From Minisyncoccota bacterium (GTDB lineage Bacteria > Patescibacteriota > Minisyncoccia > Minisyncoccales > Minisyncoccaceae), in contig JAQTRG010000025.1 of the NCBI GenBank assembly GCA_028711945.1, forward strand, positions 1 to 7,213: a stretch of DNA of 7,213 bases, written 5' to 3'. This document shows positions 1 through 6,794 of the stretch, piece after piece. Position 1 is the stretch's first letter; each line of letters starts with the position of its first letter. The notes beneath the pieces are model-generated. The model searched no databases and was not told the origin of the DNA. It saw only the letters and a program-made list of their open reading frames with translations. The position numbers and the translations under genes are program-made.

Positions 1-52
1 TATAGTCCTCTTTACCCTATTTTGGCAACTTGACTTTGATAATTATTGTTTT

Positions 53-1429
53 TTAATCAATATAATTAGAAATAAATTCAGCATTTAAAAGATTCTTGAT
101 TTCAGAAAATGGAATAATGACCTGCTGTCTCCCTGATGAATACGGAGCAACTTGATATTCGTCAAAATAGAAAACAATAGCATCTTTATTAAATGTAAAT
201 ATCTTGTAATTCTGTTTAATAGGGCTTGCTCCTTCTTCTATCCATTCTTTGTCGCTAAAACTTTCTGTTTCATTTAATTTCAATAAATATTGTATTGATT
301 TATCTGAAATCATTTGGATATAGTTTTTGCTTGAATCAAAAATATCAGAAAGGTTAAGTATCTTCCTATTTTTTAAATCATAATTAAAACTATATGAAGT
401 TATTAATGGACGGGCTCCTCCTGTATATTCTGCAACTTCAAACCTCAAGCTGATATAGCCTTTGTTAATTTCATATGGGTCATAAAAAATCTTAAGAGTA
501 TTGCTTCCCTTCCATGCATCAGGTTTTGAAACCTGCTCTTTAAAATTAGTTATTATATTGCCAATAAAATTATTAATATCAACATTTACCTTCATATCAT
601 CAACAGCTCCCAAATAAGGATACTTGACTTCAACGGTATAGTTAGCTCCATTTTCTTTTGATTCTTCAGAAAAAATATATGGCTTAGTTATTGTAAATGT
701 TTTTTTAATTCTCTCAATCTCACCTGACAAATCATTTTCTTGTAAAGGAACCAATATAAATAGATTATCTTCATATCTTCCTATATATTCTAATTTTCTT
801 GAGTCAATTTTCCACAAAGATTCAGGGATAACAATTATCTTAAAAGCATCTATTCCTGACTTTGAAAAAGTCAAAGAAGTTGTATCTTTATCTTGAGATT
901 CTTTTACTTCATAATTATCTTTCCATGAGTTTGGAAATTTCAATGAAAAATTAAATTTGCTGTTATTATAAACAGTAAAATCAATTACTCCTTTTTCACA
1001 TTTGCCATTATAAAGATCCCAAACATTGCAAACATTTCCGTTAAAGAAAGAACATGTTCCATTTTCTGTTTCTGTGTTGCTTTCATCAGAGATTTTGTAT
1101 TCTCCTCCAAGCACAGCACAGTAAACAGCAGCTTCAGTGATATAACCAGTAACTTTAACTCCTGCTTTAGGACATTCTCCTTTGACTAAAGACCACTCTT
1201 CGCATTGACGATTATCTTCTAAAAAACAAACTCCATATTCTCCTCCATCTCCTCTTTTTTTAATTTCTAGCTTTCCACCATTATTTATACAATTATCTGA
1301 AGCTGGATTAGAAATAGAAAATCCATTTAAATTAATGCTTCCCTTGTATGTGTTTATAAAAACAGAAGCGCAAATTGCTAAAAAGATAGCTATAGCTAAT
1401 ATTATATATGGAACTTTTTTCTTCTTCAT
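53..1429 (-). CDS. Membrane-anchored protein with tandem DUF333 repeats and RsiV-like DUF4163/DUF3298 C-terminus
   Basis: 458 residues. Residues 1-5 are Lys-rich and about 7-26 form one hydrophobic segment, so the rest should lie outside the membrane. Cys20 follows Leu-Ala-Ile, which is not a good lipobox, so a simple membrane anchor is preferred. Residues 41-86 and 99-144 are two DUF333 modules, each with four Cys at near-identical spacing (47/68/76/86 and 104/126/134/144) and the typical GGEYGVC and CEEW...GEC pattern in the first. Residues 149-247 look like a beta-rich domain (SLKFPNSW, possibly PsbP/MOG1-like; weak). Residues 250-345 resemble DUF4163, and 346-447 resemble DUF3298 (YTGGARP, LSDIF, FDEYQVAPYSSG), the fold found in RsiV and PdaC. 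The ATG overlaps the TGA of the upstream CapA-family gene as ATGA and has no Shine-Dalgarno, so it is probably translated by coupling. Its molecular function is unknown; a role in surface binding or envelope sensing is inferred from architecture. Confidence 0.88.
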   Translation of the reverse strand: MKKKKVPYIILAIAIFLAICASVFINTYKGSINLNGFSISNPASDNCINNGGKLEIKKRGDGGEYGVCFLEDNRQCEEWSLVKGECPKAGVKVTGYITEAAVYCAVLGGEYKISDESNTETENGTCSFFNGNVCNVWDLYNGKCEKGVIDFTVYNNSKFNFSLKFPNSWKDNYEVKESQDKDTTSLTFSKSGIDAFKIIVIPESLWKIDSRKLEYIGRYEDNLFILVPLQENDLSGEIERIKKTFTITKPYIFSEESKENGANYTVEVKYPYLGAVDDMKVNVDINNFIGNIITNFKEQVSKPDAWKGSNTLKIFYDPYEINKGYISLRFEVAEYTGGARPLITSYSFNYDLKNRKILNLSDIFDSSKNYIQMISDKSIQYLLKLNETESFSDKEWIEEGASPIKQNYKIFTFNKDAIVFYFDEYQVAPYSSGRQQVIIPFSEIKNLLNAEFISNYID

Positions 1430-2454
1430 ATTTTAATTTCTATTTTCCCTTGGATTATCGACTCTCTTATCGATTCACTTGAATTATTCGCTAGATTATC
1501 AAGAAATGCTTGTTTTTCCTCTCCATCCATTAGCCTGGGCTGAGAGACTCTATTCTTGATTGGATAGAGATTAAAAACCTTTTTGTCAGGATATATTTCT
1601 AGCCCAACAGCTAGTCCTTCTTGTGTTTCTTTTGAAAAATACTGATCAAAGATAAAGTTGCCAAGAGAATAAAAGATTAAATGATTATTATATATCTCTA
1701 TTTCTTGAGCAACATGAGGATGACCTCCTATTACAATGTCTGCCCCAGCATCAATCATTTTATGAGCTAAATCTTGCTCTGTCTTTGAACTCTTGTTTTT
1801 ATACTCTTCTCCCCAGTGCATCAGAACTACAAAAATAGATTCTGGGTTATAGAACTTAGTAGCTTCAATCCAGTCAGTAATATCGCTATCGCTGCAATTC
1901 ATTGGAAATGTCGTATTAACACTATAAAAAGTCACTCCATCTTTTTGAAAAATATAATCTGCATCACATTCTATCGGGTCTCCTACAAAATTAATACTAG
2001 CTTCTGTTAAAATACTTTTTGTCTCTTCAAGCCCGTCTTCTCCCATATTCAAGGTATGATTATTAGCCAAAGACAAAACCTTAAAGTTTGCTGTTTTTAA
2101 TGATTCTAAAATTCCCTTATCAAATGAAAACTTCATTGATTCATCGGTAAATTCTTTTGGTTTTTCATTTATCGGTCCCTCAAGATTACCAACCAAATAA
2201 TCGAATTTTGAAGCAAAATCCTTAATCATGTCCACTGGATAATCAAAGCCAAAATCTTTCATTATGCTTTCAACTCCTCTATCAAACATCATATCTCCAA
2301 CAAATAGTATTTTACTTGGCACATATTCTTCCTTGTTTTCCTCGTTTACTGCCTGAGAATTATTTTCAATTGATTTAACGCTTAAAACTCTTTGGCTTAA
2401 CAAAAAAAATAAAGAAGCGATTATTAAAAATCCAAGAATATATATCTTCTTCAT
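1426..2454 (-). CDS. CapA-family (PGA_cap) metallophosphatase-like membrane-anchored protein
   Basis: 342 residues from the chosen start. Residues 3-20 are a hydrophobic anchor, followed by an acidic/polar linker (about 25-47) and one CapA domain. Visible family motifs are GDMMFDRG (53-60), GNLEGP (89-94), LANNHTLNMGEDG (129-141), MHWGEEY (212-218), GGHPHVAQ (243-250) and SLGNFIFDQ (263-271). The Asp, Asn and His of these motifs form the metallophosphatase-like metal site. CapA was named from poly-gamma-glutamate capsule synthesis, but most homologues have no proven substrate, and no capB/capC is present here. I start at 2454 rather than the longer ATG at 2490. The extra 12 residues (MASSGCMCYNQG) are polar and Cys-rich, they precede the Lys-Lys/hydrophobic signal, and their DNA contains a strong promoter-like sequence. 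Together with the ATGA-overlapping DUF333 gene it forms a two-gene operon. Confidence 0.9.
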   Translation of the reverse strand: MKKIYILGFLIIASLFFLLSQRVLSVKSIENNSQAVNEENKEEYVPSKILFVGDMMFDRGVESIMKDFGFDYPVDMIKDFASKFDYLVGNLEGPINEKPKEFTDESMKFSFDKGILESLKTANFKVLSLANNHTLNMGEDGLEETKSILTEASINFVGDPIECDADYIFQKDGVTFYSVNTTFPMNCSDSDITDWIEATKFYNPESIFVVLMHWGEEYKNKSSKTEQDLAHKMIDAGADIVIGGHPHVAQEIEIYNNHLIFYSLGNFIFDQYFSKETQEGLAVGLEIYPDKKVFNLYPIKNRVSQPRLMDGEEKQAFLDNLANNSSESIRESIIQGKIEIKI

Positions 2455-2460
2455 GCCTTG

Positions 2461-2490
2461 ATTATAACACATGCAACCACTTGAGGCCAA
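2461..2490 (-). promoter_or_regulatory. Promoter for the CapA-family operon (extended -10, near-leaderless)
   Basis: On the minus strand a perfect TATAAT lies at 2466-2461 and is preceded by TG plus one base (2469-2467), which makes an extended -10. TTGGCC at 2490-2485 is a 4/6 match to the -35 box with an 18-base spacer. Transcription would start about 6-7 bases after the -10, at or next to the A of the ATG at 2454, so the mRNA would be leaderless or nearly so. There is no properly spaced Shine-Dalgarno, which fits. The start point is inferred, not measured. Confidence 0.6.
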
Positions 2491-2512
2491 ACTCTTAAAA
2501 TGATAATATAAT
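2481..2512 (+). promoter_or_regulatory. Candidate divergent promoter for the DUF2090 gene
   Basis: On the plus strand TTGAGG (2481-2486; matches TTGA of the -35) is followed by overlapping -10 candidates GATAAT (2502-2507, spacer 15) and TATAAT (2507-2512, spacer 20). Neither spacer is ideal. GATAAT would place the start near 2514, two bases before the ATG at 2516. TATAAT would start inside the gene, so GATAAT is the better choice. The -35 candidate overlaps that of the divergent CapA promoter. Confidence 0.35.
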
Positions 2513-2515
2513 TAT

Positions 2516-3343
2516 ATGGAAAACGAATTAATAATACTTCCTTTTGATCATAGATCATCTTTTATCAAAGATATTCTTAACGTTGAAAAACTCAACAGCA
2601 TTCAAGAAGAAAAAATCAAAGAACTTAAAGATATTATCTTTGAAAGTTTTATGTCTTTTGTTTCTACCCAAGAAGACAAAAACAGCTTTGGCATTCTTGT
2701 TGATGAAAGGTTTGGTGAAAAAATAATAGAACAGGCAAAGAACACAAAAACCATTCTCGTCATCCCTGTTGAAAAAAGCGGACAAAATGAATTAGATTTT
2801 GAATATGGAAAAGAATTCAGACAGCACATTAAAGAAATAAATCCTGATTTTGTTAAGGTGCTGATTAAATATGATGCTGACAAAAACAATACAGCTCAAT
2901 TAAAAAAGCTCTACGAATTAAGCCAATTCTGTGAAAAAAACGACTACAAGCTAATTTTAGAACTATTAATCCCTTCAAAAGAAAAACGTTTGGAAAAAAC
3001 AATTATAGCGATAAGAGAAATAAAAAACTTTGTTAAAGTTAATATCTGGAAAATGGAAGGCTATCAAAGAGAAGAATGGCTTGAAATCATCAAGCTAATG
3101 AATAGCAAAGAGAAAATAATTGTACTGGGAAGAGGAGAAGACAAAGATTTGGTTGAAAAATGGCTCAAACAAGCTTCTTCGATAAACAACATAATCGGTT
3201 TCGCAATCGGAAGAACAATATTCCTAGAACCATTAAAAGAATACTACCAAAACAAATTATCAAAAGAAGAAACAATCAAAAAGATAAAAAACAACTTTGA
3301 ATACTTTGTAAATATCTGGAGAAAAGAAAAACTAGGGGTCTAG
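2516..3343 (+). CDS. Stand-alone DUF2090 protein (class I aldolase-like TIM barrel)
   Basis: 275 residues, cytoplasmic, with no signal or membrane segment. It matches the DUF2090 domain, best known as the C-terminal part of some IolC (5-dehydro-2-deoxygluconokinase) proteins and related to LacD-type tagatose-bisphosphate aldolases. Motifs are LPFDHR (8-13), LVDERFG (61-67), VKVLIKYDAD (113-122), VNIWKMEG (175-182), IVLGRGED (202-209) and IGFAIGRTIF (227-236). By analogy with the LacD pattern 'LK-x-E', Lys179 in W-K-M-E is the best candidate Schiff-base lysine, and GRG plus GFAIGR are likely phosphate-binding. The kinase half of IolC is absent and no inositol genes are nearby, so the substrate is unknown. 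The gene stands alone on the plus strand, has no Shine-Dalgarno, and its last codons form half of a terminator hairpin. The family call is firm; the aldolase activity is inferred. Confidence 0.85.
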   Translation: MENELIILPFDHRSSFIKDILNVEKLNSIQEEKIKELKDIIFESFMSFVSTQEDKNSFGILVDERFGEKIIEQAKNTKTILVIPVEKSGQNELDFEYGKEFRQHIKEINPDFVKVLIKYDADKNNTAQLKKLYELSQFCEKNDYKLILELLIPSKEKRLEKTIIAIREIKNFVKVNIWKMEGYQREEWLEIIKLMNSKEKIIVLGRGEDKDLVEKWLKQASSINNIIGFAIGRTIFLEPLKEYYQNKLSKEETIKKIKNNFEYFVNIWRKEKLGV

Positions 3344-3354
3344 CCCCTAGTTTT
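3328..3354. terminator. Bidirectional intrinsic terminator shared by convergent genes
   Basis: An 11-base arm (AAAACTAGGGG, 3328-3338) is perfectly complementary to 3344-3354 (CCCCTAGTTTT), with a 5-base loop TCTAG. The plus strand continues as CTTATTTT. The minus strand finishes the stem in TTTT and continues TCTTTTC, so U-rich tails exist both ways. The loop contains the TAG stop of the DUF2090 gene (3341-3343), and the SIMPL gene's stop codon lies one base outside the stem. The GGGG/CCCC core stands out in this AT-rich DNA. Confidence 0.88.
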
Positions 3355-3355
3355 C

Positions 3356-4084
3356 TTATTTTAGAATAAATGACGCCTTAACTGTTATCATCACCTCTTT
3401 CTCTACTGTAGAAAGATCATAGTTTCCATAATCAGATATTTCTATCGAATTAGGCTGCATAACTTGGACTACTCCCATGCTAGCTGATTTCAAAGAGCCT
3501 ACTTTCTTGCCAGTACTCTCTGCTATGCTTTTTGCTCTTTCTTGAGCATCCTTCATTGCTTCTGGCAAAAGGCTGACTCTCATCTCAGGCAACTTAGTAT
3601 AATAATATTCTGGAGAATATGCTGAATAAATCACTCCTTGATTAATAATGGTTTCAATGTTTTTGGAAAGATTTTTAATCTTTAGAATATCATTAGAACT
3701 AATAGAAACATTCTGGACAAGATCATACTCATCAGGAGCTCCTGTTTTTTCATAAACATACTGCTTCTGCATTGAAACAGGAGAAATTACCAATTCCTCA
3801 TCAGTTATTCCATTGTCCTTAAAAAACTTAGCAACAATAGTTTCATCATTTTTCATTTGAGAATATCCTTCTTTTAATTGAGAAGCGTAAACATTCCTTG
3901 TAAAGCTTGCACTCCATTTAACTTTATCAGACATAACAGTCTGTTTAGCTGAACCTGTTACGCTCAACGTATTATCTATTGTTTTTATCTGAAACATTGT
4001 ATACGAAACAATGCTTAATCCAATAATAAAACACAGGCCTAAGATTAATACATTTTTTGTTATATTTTTTTCTAAATTGTTCAT
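3356..4084 (-). CDS. Membrane-anchored SIMPL-domain (DUF541) protein
   Basis: 242 residues. One hydrophobic segment (about 11-31) precedes a SIMPL/DUF541 domain (about 38-240) that should be extracytoplasmic. Family marks are LSVTGSAKQTVMSDKVKW (40-57) at the domain start, the long helix with LKEGYSQMKND, KDNGITDEELVISPVSM (89-105), LPEAMKDAQERAKSIAES (173-190) followed by GKKVG, and a final beta strand VMITVKASFIL. SIMPL proteins include BP26/OMP28 and YggE; their biochemical role is unclear, with links to oxidative or envelope stress. Full-length for the family. It is the last gene of the minus-strand operon: 14 bases separate it from the beta-CASP gene upstream, and the bidirectional terminator follows at once. 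There is no Shine-Dalgarno before the ATG; a possible TATAAT lies at 4103-4098. Confidence 0.9.
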   Translation of the reverse strand: MNNLEKNITKNVLILGLCFIIGLSIVSYTMFQIKTIDNTLSVTGSAKQTVMSDKVKWSASFTRNVYASQLKEGYSQMKNDETIVAKFFKDNGITDEELVISPVSMQKQYVYEKTGAPDEYDLVQNVSISSNDILKIKNLSKNIETIINQGVIYSAYSPEYYYTKLPEMRVSLLPEAMKDAQERAKSIAESTGKKVGSLKSASMGVVQVMQPNSIEISDYGNYDLSTVEKEVMITVKASFILK

Positions 4085-4097
4085 AATTTTATTATTT

Positions 4098-4103
4098 ATT
4101 ATA
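4098..4103 (-). promoter_or_regulatory. Possible internal -10 box before the SIMPL gene
   Basis: A perfect TATAAT on the minus strand (4103-4098) overlaps the stop codon of the beta-CASP gene and would start transcription about 7 bases before the SIMPL ATG at 4084. There is no convincing -35 (TAATTA at 4126-4121) and no TG extension, and AT-rich junctions produce such boxes by chance. Confidence 0.25.
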
Positions 4104-5454
4104 ATGTATAAATTTCTCCATAATTAGGAACTATGACATCTTTGTTTGTAGCCTTGCTAATAACCCTAGCCAAAGTAATACTTGATTCTTCTTCTCCGTG
4201 ATTAACAAAAATCTTCTTTGGTTTTGGATTTTTAATCAAATCTATCCATTCTGTAAGAAAAGCTTGATCGCCGTGTGAAGAAAAAGAAGTGGCAAGGCAT
4301 GTCTCTGCATTATTTTCAATTATTTTTCCTTCGATGTCAATAGTCTTTTCATTATTGATAAGCTTTCTTCCTAAAGAACCTTCTGTTTGAAAAGAAATTA
4401 TTAAAATTGTAGTAAATGAATGTTTTAAATATCTCTTAAGATAACTATTAATTCTTCCGCCTTCAAACATGCCGCTGCCAACAAGAATCACTTTAGGAGT
4501 AGAAGCTTTTTGCGCAAATATAGATTCTTCAGGAGTCCTTGAAAGAGACAATCCTGAAAATTCAAAGATGTCGTCTCCTGAATTAATTAAATTATTAGCT
4601 TCTTTGTCAAAAAACTCATAATACTTTTTGTAAATCCCTGTTACTTTTATCGCGAGCGGGCTGTCTAAAAATATCTGGACAAAAGGAATCTCTTTATTCT
4701 CAATCATAGAGTTAAGCTCATATAATATCTCTTGCGTTCTTTCAACTGCAAAGATTGGAATAATCAATACTCCATCTTTAGAAATAGTTTCTAGAATTTT
4801 CTGTTTCAAGGTGTCTTTTCCTTTTTGCTTAGATTCATGCATCCTGTCTCCATATGTTGATTCAATAAAAACAACATCTGCTCCAGAGATAATATCTGGG
4901 TCATTGACAATCGAAGCTGGAGGGTTGCCTAAATCGCCAGAAAAAACTAGCTTCTTTTCTTCGCCATCTTCTTTAATTAATACTTCAAAAATAGAAGAAC
5001 CAAGAATATGCCCAGCGTCCCTTAATCTAACAGAGATGTTCTCGCTCACCTTCCTTTCTTCTCCATAGCTAACAGGCACAAATAATCTCATTAAAAATTT
5101 AATATCATCTTCTGTAAAAAACGTTGCTGGTGGCTCTCTCCCTTCTTGCCTAGAAACCTTAAGAGCATCAGCTATTATAACCTCTGACAAATCCATTGTG
5201 GGCATAGTTGAATAAATCTTTCCTCTAAATCCATTCTCATACAACTTAGGAAATCTTCCACAATGGTCAAGATGAGCATGAGTTAAAAGAACAAAATTAA
5301 TCTCTCTTGCATCAAAAGAAAAATCTTCGTAATTCTTTTCAAAACTTTCCCCTTGGAATAAACCGCAATCAACAAGAAACTTAACATTTCCTGCTTCAAC
5401 TAAGATGCAAGAACCTGTGACCTCTCTGCAAGCGCCATGAAAAGAAATCTTCAT
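4099..5454 (-). CDS. MBL-fold/beta-CASP RNA nuclease (YSH1/CPSF-like, KH-less)
   Basis: 451 residues, cytoplasmic. All metallo-beta-lactamase and beta-CASP motifs are present: Asp29 (LVDCG, motif 1), HAHLDHCG (59-66, motif 2), AGHILGSS (147-154, His149), FSGDLGN (171-177, Asp174), Glu198 in ESTYG (motif A), His394 in SSHGD (motif B) and His419 in VNHGE (motif C). The strand/loop VGSGMFEGG (325-333) and the C-terminal RMMBL segment (about 380-445) are also typical. The family comprises two-zinc RNA endo/exonucleases related to archaeal and eukaryotic CPSF subunits; the N-terminal KH domains of archaeal aCPSF1 are absent, as in bacterial members such as the Thermus type. It should be catalytically intact, acting in RNA processing or decay. 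The gene starts 3 bases after the toastrack-GerMN stop and has no Shine-Dalgarno, so coupling is likely. It is functionally unlike its membrane-protein neighbours. Confidence 0.93.
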   Translation of the reverse strand: MKISFHGACREVTGSCILVEAGNVKFLVDCGLFQGESFEKNYEDFSFDAREINFVLLTHAHLDHCGRFPKLYENGFRGKIYSTMPTMDLSEVIIADALKVSRQEGREPPATFFTEDDIKFLMRLFVPVSYGEERKVSENISVRLRDAGHILGSSIFEVLIKEDGEEKKLVFSGDLGNPPASIVNDPDIISGADVVFIESTYGDRMHESKQKGKDTLKQKILETISKDGVLIIPIFAVERTQEILYELNSMIENKEIPFVQIFLDSPLAIKVTGIYKKYYEFFDKEANNLINSGDDIFEFSGLSLSRTPEESIFAQKASTPKVILVGSGMFEGGRINSYLKRYLKHSFTTILIISFQTEGSLGRKLINNEKTIDIEGKIIENNAETCLATSFSSHGDQAFLTEWIDLIKNPKPKKIFVNHGEEESSITLARVISKATNKDVIVPNYGEIYTL

Positions 5455-5457
5455 ATT

Positions 5458-6768
5458 TTATGGCTGGAATAATGATTCTGGTTCAATAACTACTTCTTTT
5501 ACCTGAGGAAATTGTTCAGCTGTTTTAATTATTTCACTTGCAAGCAATCCCATCCTGCAAGACCCTCCTGTTGTAAATCCTGGGACTTCGGTAAAATTCA
5601 AAGTAAGCACGCCTTTATCAGAAAGATTTGCACTATTTAATTTAAAATCTTTATTGGGAAATTCTGTTGTAAATCCTTGATTCTTTTCTTCTTGAGTCAA
5701 CTTGCCTTGTATTAATAATTCTATAACATCTTTAATCATATTCTCTCCTTCTAAAACATCTCTCTTAACAGGGAGAACAAAATCATTATCACATGATACC
5801 TCTTTATCATCAGAAGATTTGTAATAATAAAGATTGACTAGGGATTTCTTCACTGGATTGTACCAATTGACAACAATGCTTGCCATCCCTGCTTTTATGG
5901 TTATATCTACTTTTTTCTTTCCCAAATCATAGTTAGATGTTTTATAAATATTATCTCCAACACTGCTCAATCCGTTTAATTCTTTTGAAGAAAGAGCTGA
6001 TTCGACTAAAATCTTTGCCTCTATTGATTTAGGAAGATTAATAACAATAGAACTTGCTCCTGCTTCTATGGATACATTTGATTCATTAATAATGTCTCCT
6101 ATTTTAAGATTAAGGCTTGACGCTCCAGTACGGATAACAACTGACTCTGCCTTAAGTTCGCTCAAATCAAGATTATTAATAGAAGCTCCGCTATTATATA
6201 CCAAATCTAAAAGAGTATCTTTGCTAATTCCCAAGCTCAATTCATTTTTAAGAGAACCTTTCCATTTATTATTTCCCTCAACAATAACATTAACATCTTG
6301 CACATTGTTAATTGTTTCTGATTCAGTTGTCACTTTTGCAAAATTAGTTGAAAGCGTTCCCTGGATAAGATTTTCTGTTCTTTCTCCATAGATAGAAACA
6401 TCGCCCATTCCTGAATCAATTTGTATCCTAGCTTTTTCAATTTCCATTGCAGAACTTACAACTATAGGGAAACTATTAATTCCATTGTTTACATCTTCTG
6501 CTTTTGCTCCGAACAATGAAACACAAATTAGAACAACGGTCATTACTGAAACAATAAGTCCAACGCTTGTAGAGATAACATCTTTCTTGGTAAACAAGGA
6601 AAGACCTAAAAATATTATAAATATGGGCCAAACAAGCCACATATTAACATTTAAATCAATTACGCTAAGATTATTAAGTAAAATTATTAATCCGAACACA
6701 ACAACAAAAATTCCAAGGAAAACCTTGTTAAATTCACAATTAACAATTTCTTTATTTTTTTTGTTCAT
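5458..6768 (-). CDS. LiaF-like membrane anchor + toastrack beta region + GerMN fusion protein
   Basis: 436 residues. Three hydrophobic helices (about 16-33, 42-60 and 66-88) carry the LiaI/LiaF transmembrane pattern (FGLIILLNN; WLVWPIFIIFLGLSLF). Residues about 105-303 form a repetitive beta region of the 'toastrack'/LiaF-C/DUF4097 type, with recurring turns SGMGDVSI (119-126), SGAS (193-196), TGASSLNL (214-221), AGASSIVI (236-243) and AGMASIVV (293-300). Residues about 308-432 are a GerMN domain: VNLYYYKSSD at the start, LPVKRDVLEGE, IELLIQGKLTQEE, then GGSCRMGLLASEI and the ending QFPQVKEVVIEPES. Cys326 and Cys404 could pair in the extracytoplasmic domain. GerMN is known from spore-germination GerM and from LpqB, but is also widespread outside spore formers. 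The start follows the LiaI-like stop by 2 bases, with no Shine-Dalgarno and a hairpin just upstream. An envelope sensor or structural role is inferred. Confidence 0.85.
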   Translation of the reverse strand: MNKKNKEIVNCEFNKVFLGIFVVVFGLIILLNNLSVIDLNVNMWLVWPIFIIFLGLSLFTKKDVISTSVGLIVSVMTVVLICVSLFGAKAEDVNNGINSFPIVVSSAMEIEKARIQIDSGMGDVSIYGERTENLIQGTLSTNFAKVTTESETINNVQDVNVIVEGNNKWKGSLKNELSLGISKDTLLDLVYNSGASINNLDLSELKAESVVIRTGASSLNLKIGDIINESNVSIEAGASSIVINLPKSIEAKILVESALSSKELNGLSSVGDNIYKTSNYDLGKKKVDITIKAGMASIVVNWYNPVKKSLVNLYYYKSSDDKEVSCDNDFVLPVKRDVLEGENMIKDVIELLIQGKLTQEEKNQGFTTEFPNKDFKLNSANLSDKGVLTLNFTEVPGFTTGGSCRMGLLASEIIKTAEQFPQVKEVVIEPESLFQP

Positions 6769-6770
6769 TT

Positions 6771-6794
6771 TTAATCTTTATTATTAAAGATTAA
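6771..6794 (-). repeat. Inverted repeat (10-bp stem) immediately before the toastrack-GerMN start codon
   Basis: TTAATCTTTA (6771-6780) and TAAAGATTAA (6785-6794) are perfect reverse complements separated by 4 bases. In the minus-strand mRNA the stem ends 2 bases before the AUG at 6768 and includes the last codons and stop of the LiaI-like gene. It has only two G-C pairs. Neither strand carries a U-tract after it, so it is not a terminator; it could gate translation of the downstream gene, or be a chance result of AT richness. Confidence 0.55.

Noticed and set aside
1..52. Terminator or promoter downstream of the DUF333 gene.
   Set aside because: No stable inverted repeat is visible. On the minus strand TTGCCA (28-23) followed 18 bases later by TATA at the window edge could be a promoter for the next gene, but the box is cut off by the edge.
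1370..1429. Lipoprotein signal ending at Cys20 in the DUF333 protein.
   Set aside because: The residues before Cys are Leu-Ala-Ile; a lipobox needs Gly, Ala or Ser just before Cys. A plain membrane anchor fits better.
1816..2010. Plus-strand open frame opposite the CapA-family gene.
   Set aside because: It lies wholly inside a well-supported gene on the other strand, with no recognisable domain and no ribosome site.
2455..2490. Longer start for the CapA-family protein at 2490 (12 extra residues).
   Set aside because: The extra residues MASSGCMCYNQG are not signal-like and would sit before the Lys-Lys/hydrophobic anchor. Their DNA holds an extended -10 and a -35-like box, and no Shine-Dalgarno supports 2490.
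2544..2889. Three open frames (one plus, two minus) overlapping the DUF2090 gene.
   Set aside because: All are antisense or shifted-frame shadows of a conserved coding region. Their products are low-complexity (Phe/Lys- or Ser-rich) and match no family.
4811..5068. Plus-strand open frame within the beta-CASP gene.
   Set aside because: Antisense shadow of conserved catalytic-domain codons; Ser/Pro-rich translation with no family features.
6068..6787. Two plus-strand open frames opposite the toastrack-GerMN gene.
   Set aside because: They mirror the repetitive beta region and membrane segments of the real gene. No start signals, and the Thr/Ser-rich translation is typical of antisense frames.
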